From NCBI RefSeq assembly GCF_027484365.1, contig NZ_JAIXTC010000009.1, forward strand, positions 1 through 64,000: a stretch of 64,000 nt of DNA, written 5' to 3'. Numbering within the stretch: the first letter of the stretch is position 1; each line of letters opens with the position of its first letter. The translations under genes were made by a program, and so were the position numbers. The DNA comes from Brevundimonas sp. (GTDB taxonomy: Bacteria; Pseudomonadota; Alphaproteobacteria; Caulobacterales; Caulobacteraceae). Shown one piece after another: positions 25,056 to 34,656 of the stretch. A model generated the notes under the pieces. That model saw nothing but the letters and a program-made list of their open reading frames with translations. It ran no database searches and had not been told where the DNA came from.

Positions 25056-26219
25056 CTAGCCGCCCAGCAGTTCCCGCCCGATCAGGAACCGCCGGATCTC
25101 GTTGGTGCCGGCGCCGATGTCGTAGAGTTTGGCGTCGCGGACGAGGCGTTCGACCGGCCATTCCTTCGTGTAGCCGGCGCCGCCCAGGGCCTGGACCGCC
25201 TCCAGCGAGACCTTCACCGCATTCTCCGAGGCCAGCAGGATGGCGCCGGCGGCGTCGTAGCGGGTGGTCTTGCCGGCGTCGCAGGCCTTGGCCACCGCAT
25301 AGACATAGGTGCGGGCCGAGTTCAGGGCGACGTACATGTCGGCGACCTTGGCCTGCATCAGCTGGAAGGAGCCGATGGCCTTGCCGAACTGTTTGCGCTC
25401 GCGGACGTAGGGCAGGACGACATCCAGAGCGGCCTGCATGATGCCGAGGGGGCCGCCGGCCAGGACGGCGCGCTCATAGTCCAGACCGCTCATCAGGATG
25501 CCGGCGCCGCCGCCGATCGGGCCCATGACGTTCTCTTCCGGGACCTCGCAGTCCTCGAACACCAGTTCGGCGGTGTCGGAGCCACGCATGCCCATCTTGT
25601 CCAGCTTCTTCGAGACGCTGAAGCCCTTCATGCCCTTCTCGATCAGGAAGGTGGTGACGCCGCCGTTGCCCTCGCCCGTGCGGGCGTAGACCACCAGGGT
25701 GTCGGCGGTCGGGGAGTTGGTGATCCAGAATTTTGTGCCGTTCAGGACGTATCGGTCGCCCTTCTTCTCGGCACGGGTCCGCATCGACATGACGTCGGAG
25801 CCGGAGCCGGCCTCGGACATGGCCAGAGAGCCCAGGTGTTCGCCGGAAATCAGCCCGGGCAGGTATCTCGCCTTCTGCTCCGCATTGCCCCAGCGGCGGA
25901 TCTGGTTGACGCAAAGGTTGGAGTGCGCGCCGTAGCTGAGACCGATCGAGGCGGAGGCACGGGAGACCTCCTCCATCGCCACGACGTGTTCGAGGTAGCC
26001 CATGCCGAGGCCGCCGTCCTCTTCCGGGACAGTGATGCCGTGCAGGCCCAGTTCGCCCATCTCGGGCCAGAGGTCACGGGCAAAGGTGTTGGTCTCGTCG
26101 ATCTCGGCCGCGCGCGGCGCCAGGCGGTCGGCGGCCCAGCGGGCGGTGGTCTCGCGGATCATGTCGGCGTTCTCGCCGAGGCCAAATTCCATCGATTGGG
26201 GTGCGTTCGGAATGCTCAT
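25056..26219 (-). CDS. isovaleryl-CoA dehydrogenase
   Basis: 387-residue FAD-dependent acyl-CoA dehydrogenase, leucine degradation. The start [23 protein letters not shown] is the family's usual N-terminus. Visible signatures are the FAD/substrate motif [35 protein letters not shown], and [17 protein letters not shown] with the catalytic Glu at the IVD-specific position, then the C-terminal [35 protein letters not shown]. The usual liu neighbours (MCC carboxylase, HMG-CoA lyase) are not adjacent here. Confidence 0.93.
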   Translation of the reverse strand: MSIPNAPQSMEFGLGENADMIRETTARWAADRLAPRAAEIDETNTFARDLWPEMGELGLHGITVPEEDGGLGMGYLEHVVAMEEVSRASASIGLSYGAHSNLCVNQIRRWGNAEQKARYLPGLISGEHLGSLAMSEAGSGSDVMSMRTRAEKKGDRYVLNGTKFWITNSPTADTLVVYARTGEGNGGVTTFLIEKGMKGFSVSKKLDKMGMRGSDTAELVFEDCEVPEENVMGPIGGGAGILMSGLDYERAVLAGGPLGIMQAALDVVLPYVRERKQFGKAIGSFQLMQAKVADMYVALNSARTYVYAVAKACDAGKTTRYDAAGAILLASENAVKVSLEAVQALGGAGYTKEWPVERLVRDAKLYDIGAGTNEIRRFLIGRELLGG

Positions 26220-26263
26220 GAGAGCGGGGTAGCACGATCCCCACAGCCGAGGGGAGAGGGAGA

Positions 26264-28114
26264 TCAGTCTCCGCCGGGCAGACCGAAGCGACGGTAGAGG
26301 TTGATCGAAGACACACCGACGCAAGCGAGGCCGATCAGGGCCAGGACCCAGCCGATGAGCGTCAGTTCATTGCCGCCGGACTGCTCCGCAGCCCGCCGGA
26401 AGGCCGCCATCGAGGCGCCGAAAGACACGAGGCCCACGCCGCCCATGAAGATGAAGGGGCCGGTCTCGCTCCAGTCGAAGCGGGCGGTCGGCTCGAACTC
26501 GATGTCGTTGCGCATGATGGAGCCGCCCTGTGTCAGGGCCAGGTCCTCTCCGAACAGATTGGTCTCCGAGGCGTCCGGCGCGTCGCGTTCCTCGGACGTC
26601 CACAACGGGCGTTCGATGGCGGGGTCCGGCGACTCCTCCAGCGGCGTCAGGATCAGTTCCGAAACCGGCGCCTGATCGACGGTGACCGTCTCGACCGGTA
26701 ACGACGGCGTCTGGACCGGCTCCGGGGCCTTATCGAGGACGTTCAGACCCGGTTCGGCGGCTGGCCCCTCATCGACGGTGACCGTCTCGACCAGGAATGA
26801 CGGCGTAGGGACGGACTCAGGGACGTCCCCAAAAACGGTCAGGACCGGTTCGGCGGCCGGTGAGAGATCGATGGTGGCGGTCACAACCGGGAAGGACGGC
26901 GTCACGACGGGCCCGGAGGCGTCGTCCGGAACCGTCAGAACGGGGTCGGAGGCCTGCGCGGACTCGTCGTCAACCGTGTCCGCAGGGTCCGACGGCGCCT
27001 CGATGACCACGGGCGCAGGCTGATTGTCGTCGGGCGAGCTCTCGCCCCCTTCATCCGGGGTGATCTCGACGACCGAACGATCGATCGTGCGAACCTCGAC
27101 CTCGCCGGCCGCCTGGCGCGGCGTCGCCGGCTGAAGGAAGGGCAACGGGCCGACCATCACCGCGGCATAGGGCGCGTAGCGGGCCGCTGTCAGGACGACG
27201 GGATCGAGAACCGGGGTCGGAACGGCAGTCGGCTCCTGGGCGGGTTCGACCTCGTTCGGGGCCTCGACCTCTGCTTCAGGTACGGATGGCTCGTCGTTCG
27301 CCGGCTGTACCTGCACCGGATCTGGCGAGACGGCTTCGGCTTCGGACGGGCTGTCGGCCGGCGGATTGTCGTTGGAGGGCGCCGGCGGCGCATCGACCTG
27401 GACGAGACGGACGGTCGATTCACCGAGCAGGGCGGCGACGGCGGCGCTTCGCGGGTCGATCGGGGCGGCGACCTCCGGGACGGTGGCGGGCACCGTGTCG
27501 GGCGCGGCATCGCTCCCGGTCTCGATTTCGACTTCGGTCTCTGCCGGCGGCGCAGCCACGGCAGGCGGGGGCAGGGGAGCGGACAGCAGGTCGGACAGGG
27601 CGACCGGGGCCAGGGGGTTGGCCACGAACAGGGCGCGCTCGGCGGCGCGGCGGCGAAGGGCGGTCTCGGGCAGGGCCGGCTCGGGCCAGCCCATCATGGC
27701 GTCGGCGGCCTCGCCCGGCGAACCGGCGTTCAGGCGCTGGCGGACGTCGGAGTCGGCAAAGCGATCGACGCCGACCGAGAAGGCGAAGCTGACGAGGGCG
27801 TCAAATTGGTGCTGGTTCAGATCTCCGGGGACGGTTTCATTGACCGTCTTCTCCACGGGAAGGAGGTCGTAGCGCAGGAGCAATTCGGCGTCGGCTTCCG
27901 ACACCGAGGCGCCTTCGCGGGCGGACAGGGTGTGGCCATAGCCGATGACCCAGCCGCCGTCCTCGCGACGGATCGCGCGGGGCCTGAAGCCCTCGAAGCT
28001 CTTGATCAGCACGATCCCCTCGCGGGAGACCTTCAGTTCTTGCCTGGACGCGTCGGACACCGGATTTGACCCAAATCGAGACAGGGCGCGATCGCCCTGC
28101 AGGGGAGTGAGCAA
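26264..28114 (-). CDS. GH24 lysozyme fused to a long Pro/Val-rich linker and C-terminal membrane segments
   Basis: 616 residues. The first 150 form a phage-type GH24 lysozyme domain ([15 protein letters not shown] with catalytic Glu, [32 protein letters not shown]). A roughly 330-residue low-complexity linker follows, containing imperfect repeats of the type [17 protein letters not shown] / [17 protein letters not shown]. The end has two transmembrane helices ([20 protein letters not shown] and [21 protein letters not shown]). Peptidoglycan cleavage is expected, perhaps tethered to the inner membrane. The TTG start at 28114 is uncertain; a GTG at 28060 is another option. Confidence 0.82.
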   Translation of the reverse strand: MLTPLQGDRALSRFGSNPVSDASRQELKVSREGIVLIKSFEGFRPRAIRREDGGWVIGYGHTLSAREGASVSEADAELLLRYDLLPVEKTVNETVPGDLNQHQFDALVSFAFSVGVDRFADSDVRQRLNAGSPGEAADAMMGWPEPALPETALRRRAAERALFVANPLAPVALSDLLSAPLPPPAVAAPPAETEVEIETGSDAAPDTVPATVPEVAAPIDPRSAAVAALLGESTVRLVQVDAPPAPSNDNPPADSPSEAEAVSPDPVQVQPANDEPSVPEAEVEAPNEVEPAQEPTAVPTPVLDPVVLTAARYAPYAAVMVGPLPFLQPATPRQAAGEVEVRTIDRSVVEITPDEGGESSPDDNQPAPVVIEAPSDPADTVDDESAQASDPVLTVPDDASGPVVTPSFPVVTATIDLSPAAEPVLTVFGDVPESVPTPSFLVETVTVDEGPAAEPGLNVLDKAPEPVQTPSLPVETVTVDQAPVSELILTPLEESPDPAIERPLWTSEERDAPDASETNLFGEDLALTQGGSIMRNDIEFEPTARFDWSETGPFIFMGGVGLVSFGASMAAFRRAAEQSGGNELTLIGWVLALIGLACVGVSSINLYRRFGLPGGD

Positions 28115-28138
28115 GGGTCGCGCCGTTCGGTGTCGTCC

Positions 28139-29542
28139 TTACAACAGGATCACGCCGGCGAGTCCGAGGAAGGACAGGAAACCCACTGTGTCGGTGATCC
28201 AGGTGACGAATACGGGCGAGGCCACCGCCGGGTCGCGGTCGAGGCGATCAAGGATAAGGGGGATCAGGGTGCCGGCCAGGGAGGCCGCCACCAGATTGAT
28301 CATCACCGCCAGGCCGATCGTCAGCGACAACAGCGGAATGCGGAACCAAAGCAGCGAAACGGCGCCGAGCAGAAGGGCGATCGCCGCACCGTTGAACAGT
28401 CCGACCAGGACTTCGCGGCTTAGAATCCGCATGGCGTTGGCGGAGTTCAACTCGCGCGAGGCCAGGGCCCTCACTGCGACGGTCAGGGCCTGCGTTCCCG
28501 AGTTACCGCCGATGGACGCCACGACCGGCATCAGGATCGCAAGCTGGACCAGCGCCTCGATCTCCTTGGTGAAGGCTCCAATCACCGACGAGGCGAACAG
28601 TGCCGTACCCAGATTCACAACCAGCCACGGGATGCGGGACCGGACGACGCCGAACACGCCCGCACCCCGGCTCTCGTCCGACACGCCGGCCAGGCGGAGG
28701 ATGTCCTCGCGGTTCTCCTCCTGGATGATGTTGACGATGTCATCGACGGTGATCTGACCCACCAGACGCCCGGACGCATCGACGACCGGCGCCGAGATCA
28801 GGTGATATTTCTCGAAGATGTAGGCGACCTCTTCCTGATCCGTGTCGGCGGCGATGGCGTTCACCGGCTCCATCAGATCGGACAGTTTCACCGTCCGCGC
28901 CGCCCGCAGCAGGCCGCTGATCGGGATGCCGCCCACCGGCTTGTTGTGAGGGTCGACGACATAGATGTCGAAGAACAGCTCGGGCAGGTCCTCGCCCTGG
29001 GCCCGGACGTGGTCGATGGTGTCGCCTACGCTCCAGAACAGGGGCGCGGCCATCACCTCGCGCTGCATCAGACGGCCGGCGGTATCCTCGGCATAGCCCA
29101 GCGAGTTCTCGATCGCGGCCCGGTCGGTCGCCGGCATGGCGGCCAGCACCTTCTCGCGCTGGTCGTCCTCAAGATCCTCGACAACGGCGGCGGCGTCGTC
29201 GGAATCCAGTTCCTGAAGCGCTTCGGCGAGGGTGCCGGGGGCGACGCGCTCCAGCACCTCCTCGCGGATGCCGTCGTCCAGCTCGGGCAGGGTCTCGGCG
29301 AGCAGTTCGGGCGGCAGCCACAGGACCACCACCCCACGGTGCTCGGCCGTCAGGAAGCCCATCAGGTCGGCGACGTCGGCCGGGTGCAGGTCTTCGAGCA
29401 GGGAGCGCAGCCGCATCCCGTCGCCGTCGTCGGCGGCATCGACCACCTTCTCGACGAAGGCGGCGGTCAGGACATAGTCCTCGTCCAGCGCCTCGTGGTC
29501 TTCGTTGACGTCGGGATCGAGAGTGGCGGGTCGTTCGCTCAC
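28139..29542 (-). CDS. mgtE: magnesium transporter MgtE
   Basis: 467-residue Mg2+ channel. The N domain (LRSLLEDLHPADVADLMGFLTAEHRGVVVLWLPPELLAETLPELDD), a CBS pair (about 140-265, including PVNAIAADTDQEEVAYIFEKYHLISAPVVDASGRLVGQITVDDIVNIIQEE) and five C-terminal membrane helices with SIGGNSGTQALTVAVRALA are all present. The cytosolic domains gate the channel by Mg2+. The gene stands alone and its end is 24 bp from the lysozyme gene start. Confidence 0.95.
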   Translation of the reverse strand: MSERPATLDPDVNEDHEALDEDYVLTAAFVEKVVDAADDGDGMRLRSLLEDLHPADVADLMGFLTAEHRGVVVLWLPPELLAETLPELDDGIREEVLERVAPGTLAEALQELDSDDAAAVVEDLEDDQREKVLAAMPATDRAAIENSLGYAEDTAGRLMQREVMAAPLFWSVGDTIDHVRAQGEDLPELFFDIYVVDPHNKPVGGIPISGLLRAARTVKLSDLMEPVNAIAADTDQEEVAYIFEKYHLISAPVVDASGRLVGQITVDDIVNIIQEENREDILRLAGVSDESRGAGVFGVVRSRIPWLVVNLGTALFASSVIGAFTKEIEALVQLAILMPVVASIGGNSGTQALTVAVRALASRELNSANAMRILSREVLVGLFNGAAIALLLGAVSLLWFRIPLLSLTIGLAVMINLVAASLAGTLIPLILDRLDRDPAVASPVFVTWITDTVGFLSFLGLAGVILL

Positions 29543-29608
29543 GCGGGGGCCTCCCTCTCTCGATGTGAATCAGCCTGGTAGGTGCCGGATTCTTATTCCC
29601 TAGTCTGA

Positions 29609-29693
29609 TGGTGCGGTCGAGAAGACTCGAACTTCCACGGGTTGCCCCACAGCGACCTCAACGCTGCGCGTCTACCAATTCCGCCACGACCGC
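29609..29693 (-). tRNA. tRNA-Leu(GAG)
   Basis: An 85-nt class II tRNA with acceptor GCGGTCG/CGACCGC, discriminator A, encoded CCA, anticodon loop TTGAGGT (anticodon GAG), variable arm and T-loop GTTCGAG. Confidence 0.94.
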
Positions 29694-29735
29694 TCGCATC
29701 GGAGGGGGGCTGATAGCGGAGAGAGATAGCGGCGT

Positions 29736-30032
29736 CTAGGCCGATCCGGCCATGAAGTCGTAGACGTCGGCGGGACGGGTGACCGTGATGGCGATCCGGT
29801 CGTCGCGGATTTCGATCTGGCCACGGGCGACAGGGTGGTTGTTGGCGAGGATCCAGACCTCGTCGTGTTCGGACGCATCAAGCGGAATCACCGCCCCGCG
29901 GCCCATTTTCAGCAGCTGGGACATGGGCAGCACGGAGCGGCCCAGTACGACGGACAGCTCAACGTCGACGGCTTCGATCTGGCTCAAGGAATCTCCGGAT
30001 ACGCTGGAGGGTACTGGCGACGAAACTTGCAT
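29736..30032 (-). CDS. fliN: FliN-like flagellar motor switch (SpoA domain) protein
   Basis: 98 residues composed of one SpoA domain: [71 protein letters not shown]. FliN forms the lower C-ring of the flagellar switch. It is isolated here from other motor genes, divergent from lipB. A type III secretion C-ring homologue would look similar, but no such system is nearby. Confidence 0.86.
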   Translation of the reverse strand: MQVSSPVPSSVSGDSLSQIEAVDVELSVVLGRSVLPMSQLLKMGRGAVIPLDASEHDEVWILANNHPVARGQIEIRDDRIAITVTRPADVYDFMAGSA

Positions 30033-30063
30033 TGGCGGCCCTCGACCTCACATTGGGGCCATC

Positions 30064-30789
30064 ATGCTTGCCGAGCCGTTAAGCGCCGCCGTTTCATCGC
30101 TGATTCGCCCCGATGGCCGCGCCGTCGAATGGGTCGTCGCGCCCGGCTATGTTCCCTATGAGCGGGCGGTCGCCGAAATGGAGGCGCGTGTGGCCCTGAT
30201 CGCGGCCGGAGAGGCGCCGGAACGGGTCTGGTTGCTGGAGCATCCGCCGCTCTACACCGCCGGGGTTTCGGCGAAGGACGAAGACCTGATCGACGCCGGG
30301 CGGTTCCCGGTCCACCGGACGGGGCGGGGCGGGCAGTTCACCTATCACGGGCCGGGCCAGCGGGTGGCCTATGTGATGCTGGACCTGAACCACAGGGGCA
30401 AGGACGTGCGCGGCTTCGTGCGCGGGCTGGAGCGATGGCTGATCGGCGCGCTGGCCGGGTTCGGGGTCGAGGCTGATGTGCGTGAGGGCCGGGTCGGGGT
30501 CTGGGTCGAGCGGAAGGGCCCCGGCTGGTCGCGCGAGGACAAGATCGCCGCCATCGGCGTCAAGGTCCGGAAATGGGTCAGCTTTCACGGGATCAGTCTG
30601 AATGTGGAACCCGACCTGGATCATTTCAGCGGCATCGTGCCCTGCGGCATCGCCGAGCACGGCGTCACCAGTCTGCTCGATCTCGGCGTTCTGGCGACGA
30701 TGGATGAGGCGGATGCGGCCCTGAAGACCAGTTTCGTGGGCGTTTTTGGCGCGGCGCGAGATTCTTCGCCCGACGAAACACGGGCTTAA
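30064..30789 (+). CDS. lipB: octanoyl-[acyl carrier protein]:protein N-octanoyltransferase LipB
   Basis: 241 residues; transfers octanoate from ACP to lipoyl domains. Signature [26 protein letters not shown], then [22 protein letters not shown] (catalytic Lys) and [15 protein letters not shown] (catalytic Cys). The start at 30064 aligns with family length. It is divergent from the fliN-like gene. Confidence 0.95.
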   Translation: MLAEPLSAAVSSLIRPDGRAVEWVVAPGYVPYERAVAEMEARVALIAAGEAPERVWLLEHPPLYTAGVSAKDEDLIDAGRFPVHRTGRGGQFTYHGPGQRVAYVMLDLNHRGKDVRGFVRGLERWLIGALAGFGVEADVREGRVGVWVERKGPGWSREDKIAAIGVKVRKWVSFHGISLNVEPDLDHFSGIVPCGIAEHGVTSLLDLGVLATMDEADAALKTSFVGVFGAARDSSPDETRA

Positions 30790-30840
30790 CGGCTCAAGTG
30801 TAAGCTTTCGCACGTCAGGGTTGACTGAAGGGTGCGTCAG

Positions 30841-32421
30841 ATGGACGGAGCGGCGACGGCACAGAGGATCGAGGCCCCCGCCTTGTTCGCTTCCGCCGAC
30901 CTGTCGACCTTTTTCGACGTCACCCTCGATATGCTCGTCATCCGTGATCTCGACGGCATGATCCTGAAGGTCAGCCGATCGTGGGAGACCCAGCTGGGCT
31001 GGAGGACAGACGAGCTGGAGGGGACGCAGTTGCTGCGTCTCGTCCATCCCGAAGACCTGGCTTCGACCCGGGCTGGCGTGGTCGCGGTCGAGACGCGTCG
31101 GCCCGGCGATCCGGTCCCGGGGCACATCAACCGTTATCGACACCGCGACGGCTCCTACCGCACCCTGGAATGGCGGGCCCACCGGTTCGGCGACCGCATC
31201 TACGGGGTGGCGCGCGACGTCACCGACCGGGTCGCGGCGGAACAGGCTCTCAGCGACGCCAAGGCGGCGGCCGAGGCGGCCAGCCGGGCCAAGACCGACT
31301 TCCTGGCCAATATGAGCCATGAGATTCGCACCCCTCTGAACGGCGTCATCGGCATCGTCGATTCCCTGCGTCGCACCGACCTGGACCCCGAACAGCGCGA
31401 GATGGTCGACCTGATTCAGGGCGCGGGGATCACACTGGAGCGGCTGGTCTCCGACATCCTCGACGTGTCGAAGATCGAGGCGGGACGACTGGACTTCGAG
31501 TCGCGCCAGTTCGATCTCGGCGAGGCCCTCGCCGGCATCATAGACCTGTCCCACAGCCGCGCCGCCGAAAAAGGCCTCCAGTTCGAGGAACGCCAGGGCT
31601 CGGGCGCGCGCGGCGTCTTCATGGGCGACAGCACCCGGATCGGCCAGATCGTCGGCAATCTGCTGTCCAATGCGGTCAAGTTCACCTCCGAGGGCAAGAT
31701 CACGGTCGACTGGGACGTCAGCGGCGACGAGGTCGGCGAGGGCGTTCTGACCTTCACCGTGTCCGACACGGGGGTGGGCTTCGATGCGGCCACGGGCGCG
31801 ACCCTGTTCCAGCGGTTCAACCAGGCCGACACGTCGATCACCCGCCGGTTCGGGGGCACGGGCCTGGGCCTGTCGATCTGCCGGTCCCTCGCCGAGCTTA
31901 TGGGCGGTGTGGTCGAGGCGCGGTCCTGCCCCGGCGAGGGCTCGACCTTCACCCTGACCCTGCCCTTGCAGCGGGTGGTGGCGCTCGAGGAATACGACGG
32001 CCTGGCCGCCCCGGCGGAGTTCGGGCCGGTCCCGCTCTTCATGCCCGAGCGCAGCCTGCGCGTCCTGCTGGCCGAGGATCATCCGACCAATCAGCGCGTG
32101 GTGCAGTTGATCCTGGGGTCTGCGGGTGCAGAGGTCGTGACCGTGGAGAATGGGGCCCTGGCTGTCGAGGCCGTGGGCCGGTCACGCTTCGACGTCATCC
32201 TGATGGACATGCAGATGCCGGTCATGGACGGCCTGACCGCCACCCGTGAAATCCGCCGGATCGAGCCGGGCGGGACGCGCACCCCGATCATCATGCTGAG
32301 CGCCAACGCCATGGCCGAGCACCGCTACGAGGCCCTGGCGGCGGGGGCGGATCTGCACGTGGCCAAGCCTGTGACGGCGGCGAGCCTGCTGGCCGGAATC
32401 GCCCAGGCGGTCGTGGAGTAG
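30841..32421 (+). CDS. PAS hybrid sensor histidine kinase with receiver domain
   Basis: 526 residues. A PAS domain (about 20-130) leads into HisKA with [18 protein letters not shown] (phospho-His at 160), a HATPase with N box [13 protein letters not shown] and G boxes TGVGFDA / [20 protein letters not shown], and a C-terminal receiver ([16 protein letters not shown], phospho-Asp at 456, later Lys in HVAKPV). No membrane segment is seen, so it is cytoplasmic. The ATG at 30841 is preferred over GTG 30832 because GAAGGG lies eight bases before it. The partner is unknown. Confidence 0.93.
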   Translation: MDGAATAQRIEAPALFASADLSTFFDVTLDMLVIRDLDGMILKVSRSWETQLGWRTDELEGTQLLRLVHPEDLASTRAGVVAVETRRPGDPVPGHINRYRHRDGSYRTLEWRAHRFGDRIYGVARDVTDRVAAEQALSDAKAAAEAASRAKTDFLANMSHEIRTPLNGVIGIVDSLRRTDLDPEQREMVDLIQGAGITLERLVSDILDVSKIEAGRLDFESRQFDLGEALAGIIDLSHSRAAEKGLQFEERQGSGARGVFMGDSTRIGQIVGNLLSNAVKFTSEGKITVDWDVSGDEVGEGVLTFTVSDTGVGFDAATGATLFQRFNQADTSITRRFGGTGLGLSICRSLAELMGGVVEARSCPGEGSTFTLTLPLQRVVALEEYDGLAAPAEFGPVPLFMPERSLRVLLAEDHPTNQRVVQLILGSAGAEVVTVENGALAVEAVGRSRFDVILMDMQMPVMDGLTATREIRRIEPGGTRTPIIMLSANAMAEHRYEALAAGADLHVAKPVTAASLLAGIAQAVVE

Positions 32422-32470
32422 GACAGCGAAGGAGAGGCTCCGGACGGCGCGCCTTCCTGGGAGGGCTGTG

Positions 32471-33460
32471 TCAGGTCCGGCGCGACGCGGCGGCGCTCGG
32501 CCAGGACAGCCGGGCGCATGCGCCGGTGTCGGCAGAGCGAAGCGACCACTGGCCCCCCAGCTGCCGGGCCAGGGCCTTGATGATCCTGAGCCCCAGACTC
32601 CCCGGTTCGGCGCTCGCCGCTTCAGAAACGCCCACGCCGTCGTCGGCGATGACCAGAGTTCGAATCTCGCCGTGGTCGCACAGTTCGATCGTGATCCGGC
32701 CGGGACGATCCGGAAAGGCGTGCTCAAGGGCGTTGTTGACGCATTCCAGCATGATCAGGACGACCGGCGTGGCCTCTTCGGCCGACAGCGCCACCTCGCC
32801 GCTGGAGATGGAGACGACGACATCGTCGCGGGCGGCGGCCGCGAGTGCGTCATCGACGATGGTGCGTGCAAGATCCTCGAAGGCGGTGGCCTGCTGCTCG
32901 GCGTCCGCGAGGCTTCTCTGGATGCTGGCGACGAGGGCGGTGCGGGTGGAAGCATCGGCCAGGGCCTTGCGGGCCCCCGGATCGGCAGCGGCGCGGGCTT
33001 CCAGACTCAGCAGGGCGCTGACCACCTGGATGTTGTTGGAAACCCGGTGCTGGACCTCCCGCAGGAGGATGTCGCGGCTCTCCGCAAGGGCGGCATTGCG
33101 CTCGACCTCGCGGGCCAGCCGGCGTGATGCGCCGTCCATGCCGACGATGAAGAAGATGTCGACCGCCGCGACGAAGATGTAGAAGCCCAGGGCGACCAGG
33201 GTCGCGACGGCGAGGTCGAAGCCCGGAGGGCCGATCCAGAACCACCAGGCGGTCAGGCCGGACAGCGTCGCTGTCAGGACAGCCGGACGCAGGCCCGCGT
33301 AATAGGCCACCAGCACCACGGCCGGGAAGAAGGTCAGATAGGGGAAGCCGGGCGGAAACCAGTGCGCCAGCCCGTAGCGCACGCCGAAGGCGACAGCCCA
33401 GGCGAAGATCGCCAGCAGATAGCCGCGCCACGCGGCGCGTCGGAAGAAATCCTGAGGCAT
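32471..33460 (-). CDS. HisKA_2/HWE-type membrane sensor histidine kinase
   Basis: About 329 residues from the ATG at 33460 (MPQDFFRRAAWRGYLLAIF); a GTG at 33502 is possible. The first 115 residues hold four membrane helices of the DUF4118 type (LAHWFPPGFPYLTFFPAVVLVAYYAGLRPAVLTATLSGL). Then comes HisKA_2 (LLREVQHRVSNNIQVVSALLSLEAR with phospho-His) and a HATPase (LIMLECVNNALEHAF, VIADDGVGV, GSLGLRIIKALARQLGG). In alphaproteobacteria this class often feeds the PhyR general stress pathway; that link is inference. Confidence 0.88.
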   Translation of the reverse strand: MPQDFFRRAAWRGYLLAIFAWAVAFGVRYGLAHWFPPGFPYLTFFPAVVLVAYYAGLRPAVLTATLSGLTAWWFWIGPPGFDLAVATLVALGFYIFVAAVDIFFIVGMDGASRRLAREVERNAALAESRDILLREVQHRVSNNIQVVSALLSLEARAAADPGARKALADASTRTALVASIQRSLADAEQQATAFEDLARTIVDDALAAAARDDVVVSISSGEVALSAEEATPVVLIMLECVNNALEHAFPDRPGRITIELCDHGEIRTLVIADDGVGVSEAASAEPGSLGLRIIKALARQLGGQWSLRSADTGACARLSWPSAAASRRT

Positions 33461-33579
33461 GCGGTCCCCGGCAGGCGCATGATGCGAGGCTGCTGGCTCC
33501 ACCTATCGAAGCTGAACTGCGGGAAGTCCAGTCCGGGGAGCCGCAGTGTCTGTTAACCGACTCCGGGCCCGGTTCCCGG

Positions 33580-34113
33580 CTACCCCCTCGCCCGCGCCGG
33601 CAGAAAGCGGCTGTTGCGCAGCAAGACGGCGCTGACGACCGAGACCAGAAGGCCGACCGGGAAGATCTCGGCGAAGGTCAACGGCAGGCGGAACAGGGGG
33701 GATTCATAGGCCTCGGCCATCTCACGCATCTGGGCCTCGAGCCGGGCGTAGGCGGCGGCCGGCATGCCCTCGGCGCGGCGGGCCTCGAGCGTCGCAGCGA
33801 TATACTGGTCCATGAAGGCATAGTCGGTGGCGGCCAGATAGCCCTCCCAGACCAGGACATAGGCGAGGGAGGCGAACAGGGCGATGCCCAGGCCGACGCC
33901 GAGCGCAGGCAGGAATTTGATGACGCCGCCCCGGTTGTGATCGCGGTGCTGTTTCACCCCCATGAAGACGGCGGCCATGCCCAGCAGCATGATCAGATAG
34001 CCGAGCCAGACGTTGCCGTGGGGCTGGTCGCCGCCGATGACGACCGTGCCGATGACGCCGGCGATGATGATCAGTCCCGAGATCAGGCCGTAGACGAGGA
34101 TGATGCGGGCCAT
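33580..34113 (-). CDS. DUF4199 membrane protein
   Basis: 177 residues with four predicted membrane helices (IILVYGLISGLIIIAGVIGTVVI, WLGYLIMLLGMAAVFMGV, ALGVGLGIALFASLAYVLVW and FAEIFPVGLLVSVVSAVLL) and the GVKQHRDHNRGGVIKF segment typical of DUF4199. It lies 94 bp downstream of a membrane-anchored LuxR-type regulator on the same strand, so the two may form a signalling pair. Function is unknown. Confidence 0.85.
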   Translation of the reverse strand: MARIILVYGLISGLIIIAGVIGTVVIGGDQPHGNVWLGYLIMLLGMAAVFMGVKQHRDHNRGGVIKFLPALGVGLGIALFASLAYVLVWEGYLAATDYAFMDQYIAATLEARRAEGMPAAAYARLEAQMREMAEAYESPLFRLPLTFAEIFPVGLLVSVVSAVLLRNSRFLPARARG

Positions 34114-34207
34114 GGCGGCCTCCCTTGCGTTTGTGATGCGGGGAGGCTGACCCCGGCGGCGCGCCGATCCTATCGCCCGAACGGGTGAATTCGACAGTCC
34201 GGACCGT

Positions 34208-34621
34208 TCAGGGGATCAGTCCGAGGTCGCGGGCACGGGTCACTGCGGCGGTCCGGGTCGCGACCTCGAGCTTGGAGAACAGGTTGGCGAGGTGGGTCTT
34301 CACCGTGTTGGGCGACAGGCCCATCGACCGGGCGATCTCCTTGTTGGCGCGGCCCGAGGCGAGGGCGTCGAGCACCTTCATCTCCTGACCCGTCAGGCCC
34401 AGCGAGCGGACGGCGGCGTCGTTGCGGACGAAGTCGGGACCGTGCCTGCGTGTTGCGATCTTCCAGCCCAGCCAAAGTCCCCCGGCCGCGAAGACGATGG
34501 CGATCACGGCGGCGTAGAGCTCGGGCGTGATCCGGCGCGTCGCCTGCTGAAGGTCGAGCCAGGCCAGGGCGAAGGCGCCCAGGGCCAGGGTGAGGCCGGC
34601 TGTGAGCACGGTGCGGATCAT
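34208..34621 (-). CDS. membrane-anchored LuxR-type transcriptional regulator
   Basis: 137 residues. Two N-terminal membrane helices (MIRTVLTAGLTLALGAFALAWL and ELYAAVIAIVFAAGGLWLGW) are followed by a LuxR/NarL HTH (LGLTGQEMKVLDALASGRANKEIARSMGLSPNTVKTHLANLFSKLEVATRTAAVTRAR). There is no receiver domain. The HTH would face the cytoplasm, a tethered-regulator design. Upstream of the DUF4199 gene in the same direction. The control signal is not evident. Confidence 0.85.
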   Translation of the reverse strand: MIRTVLTAGLTLALGAFALAWLDLQQATRRITPELYAAVIAIVFAAGGLWLGWKIATRRHGPDFVRNDAAVRSLGLTGQEMKVLDALASGRANKEIARSMGLSPNTVKTHLANLFSKLEVATRTAAVTRARDLGLIP

Positions 34622-34656
34622 GCGGCGATGATGCGCGCCCGCCCGGCCGGGTCAAT

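Noticed and set aside
30094..32082. Long minus-strand frame opposite lipB and the hybrid kinase
   Set aside because: Shadow of two genes with intact catalytic motifs on the plus strand.
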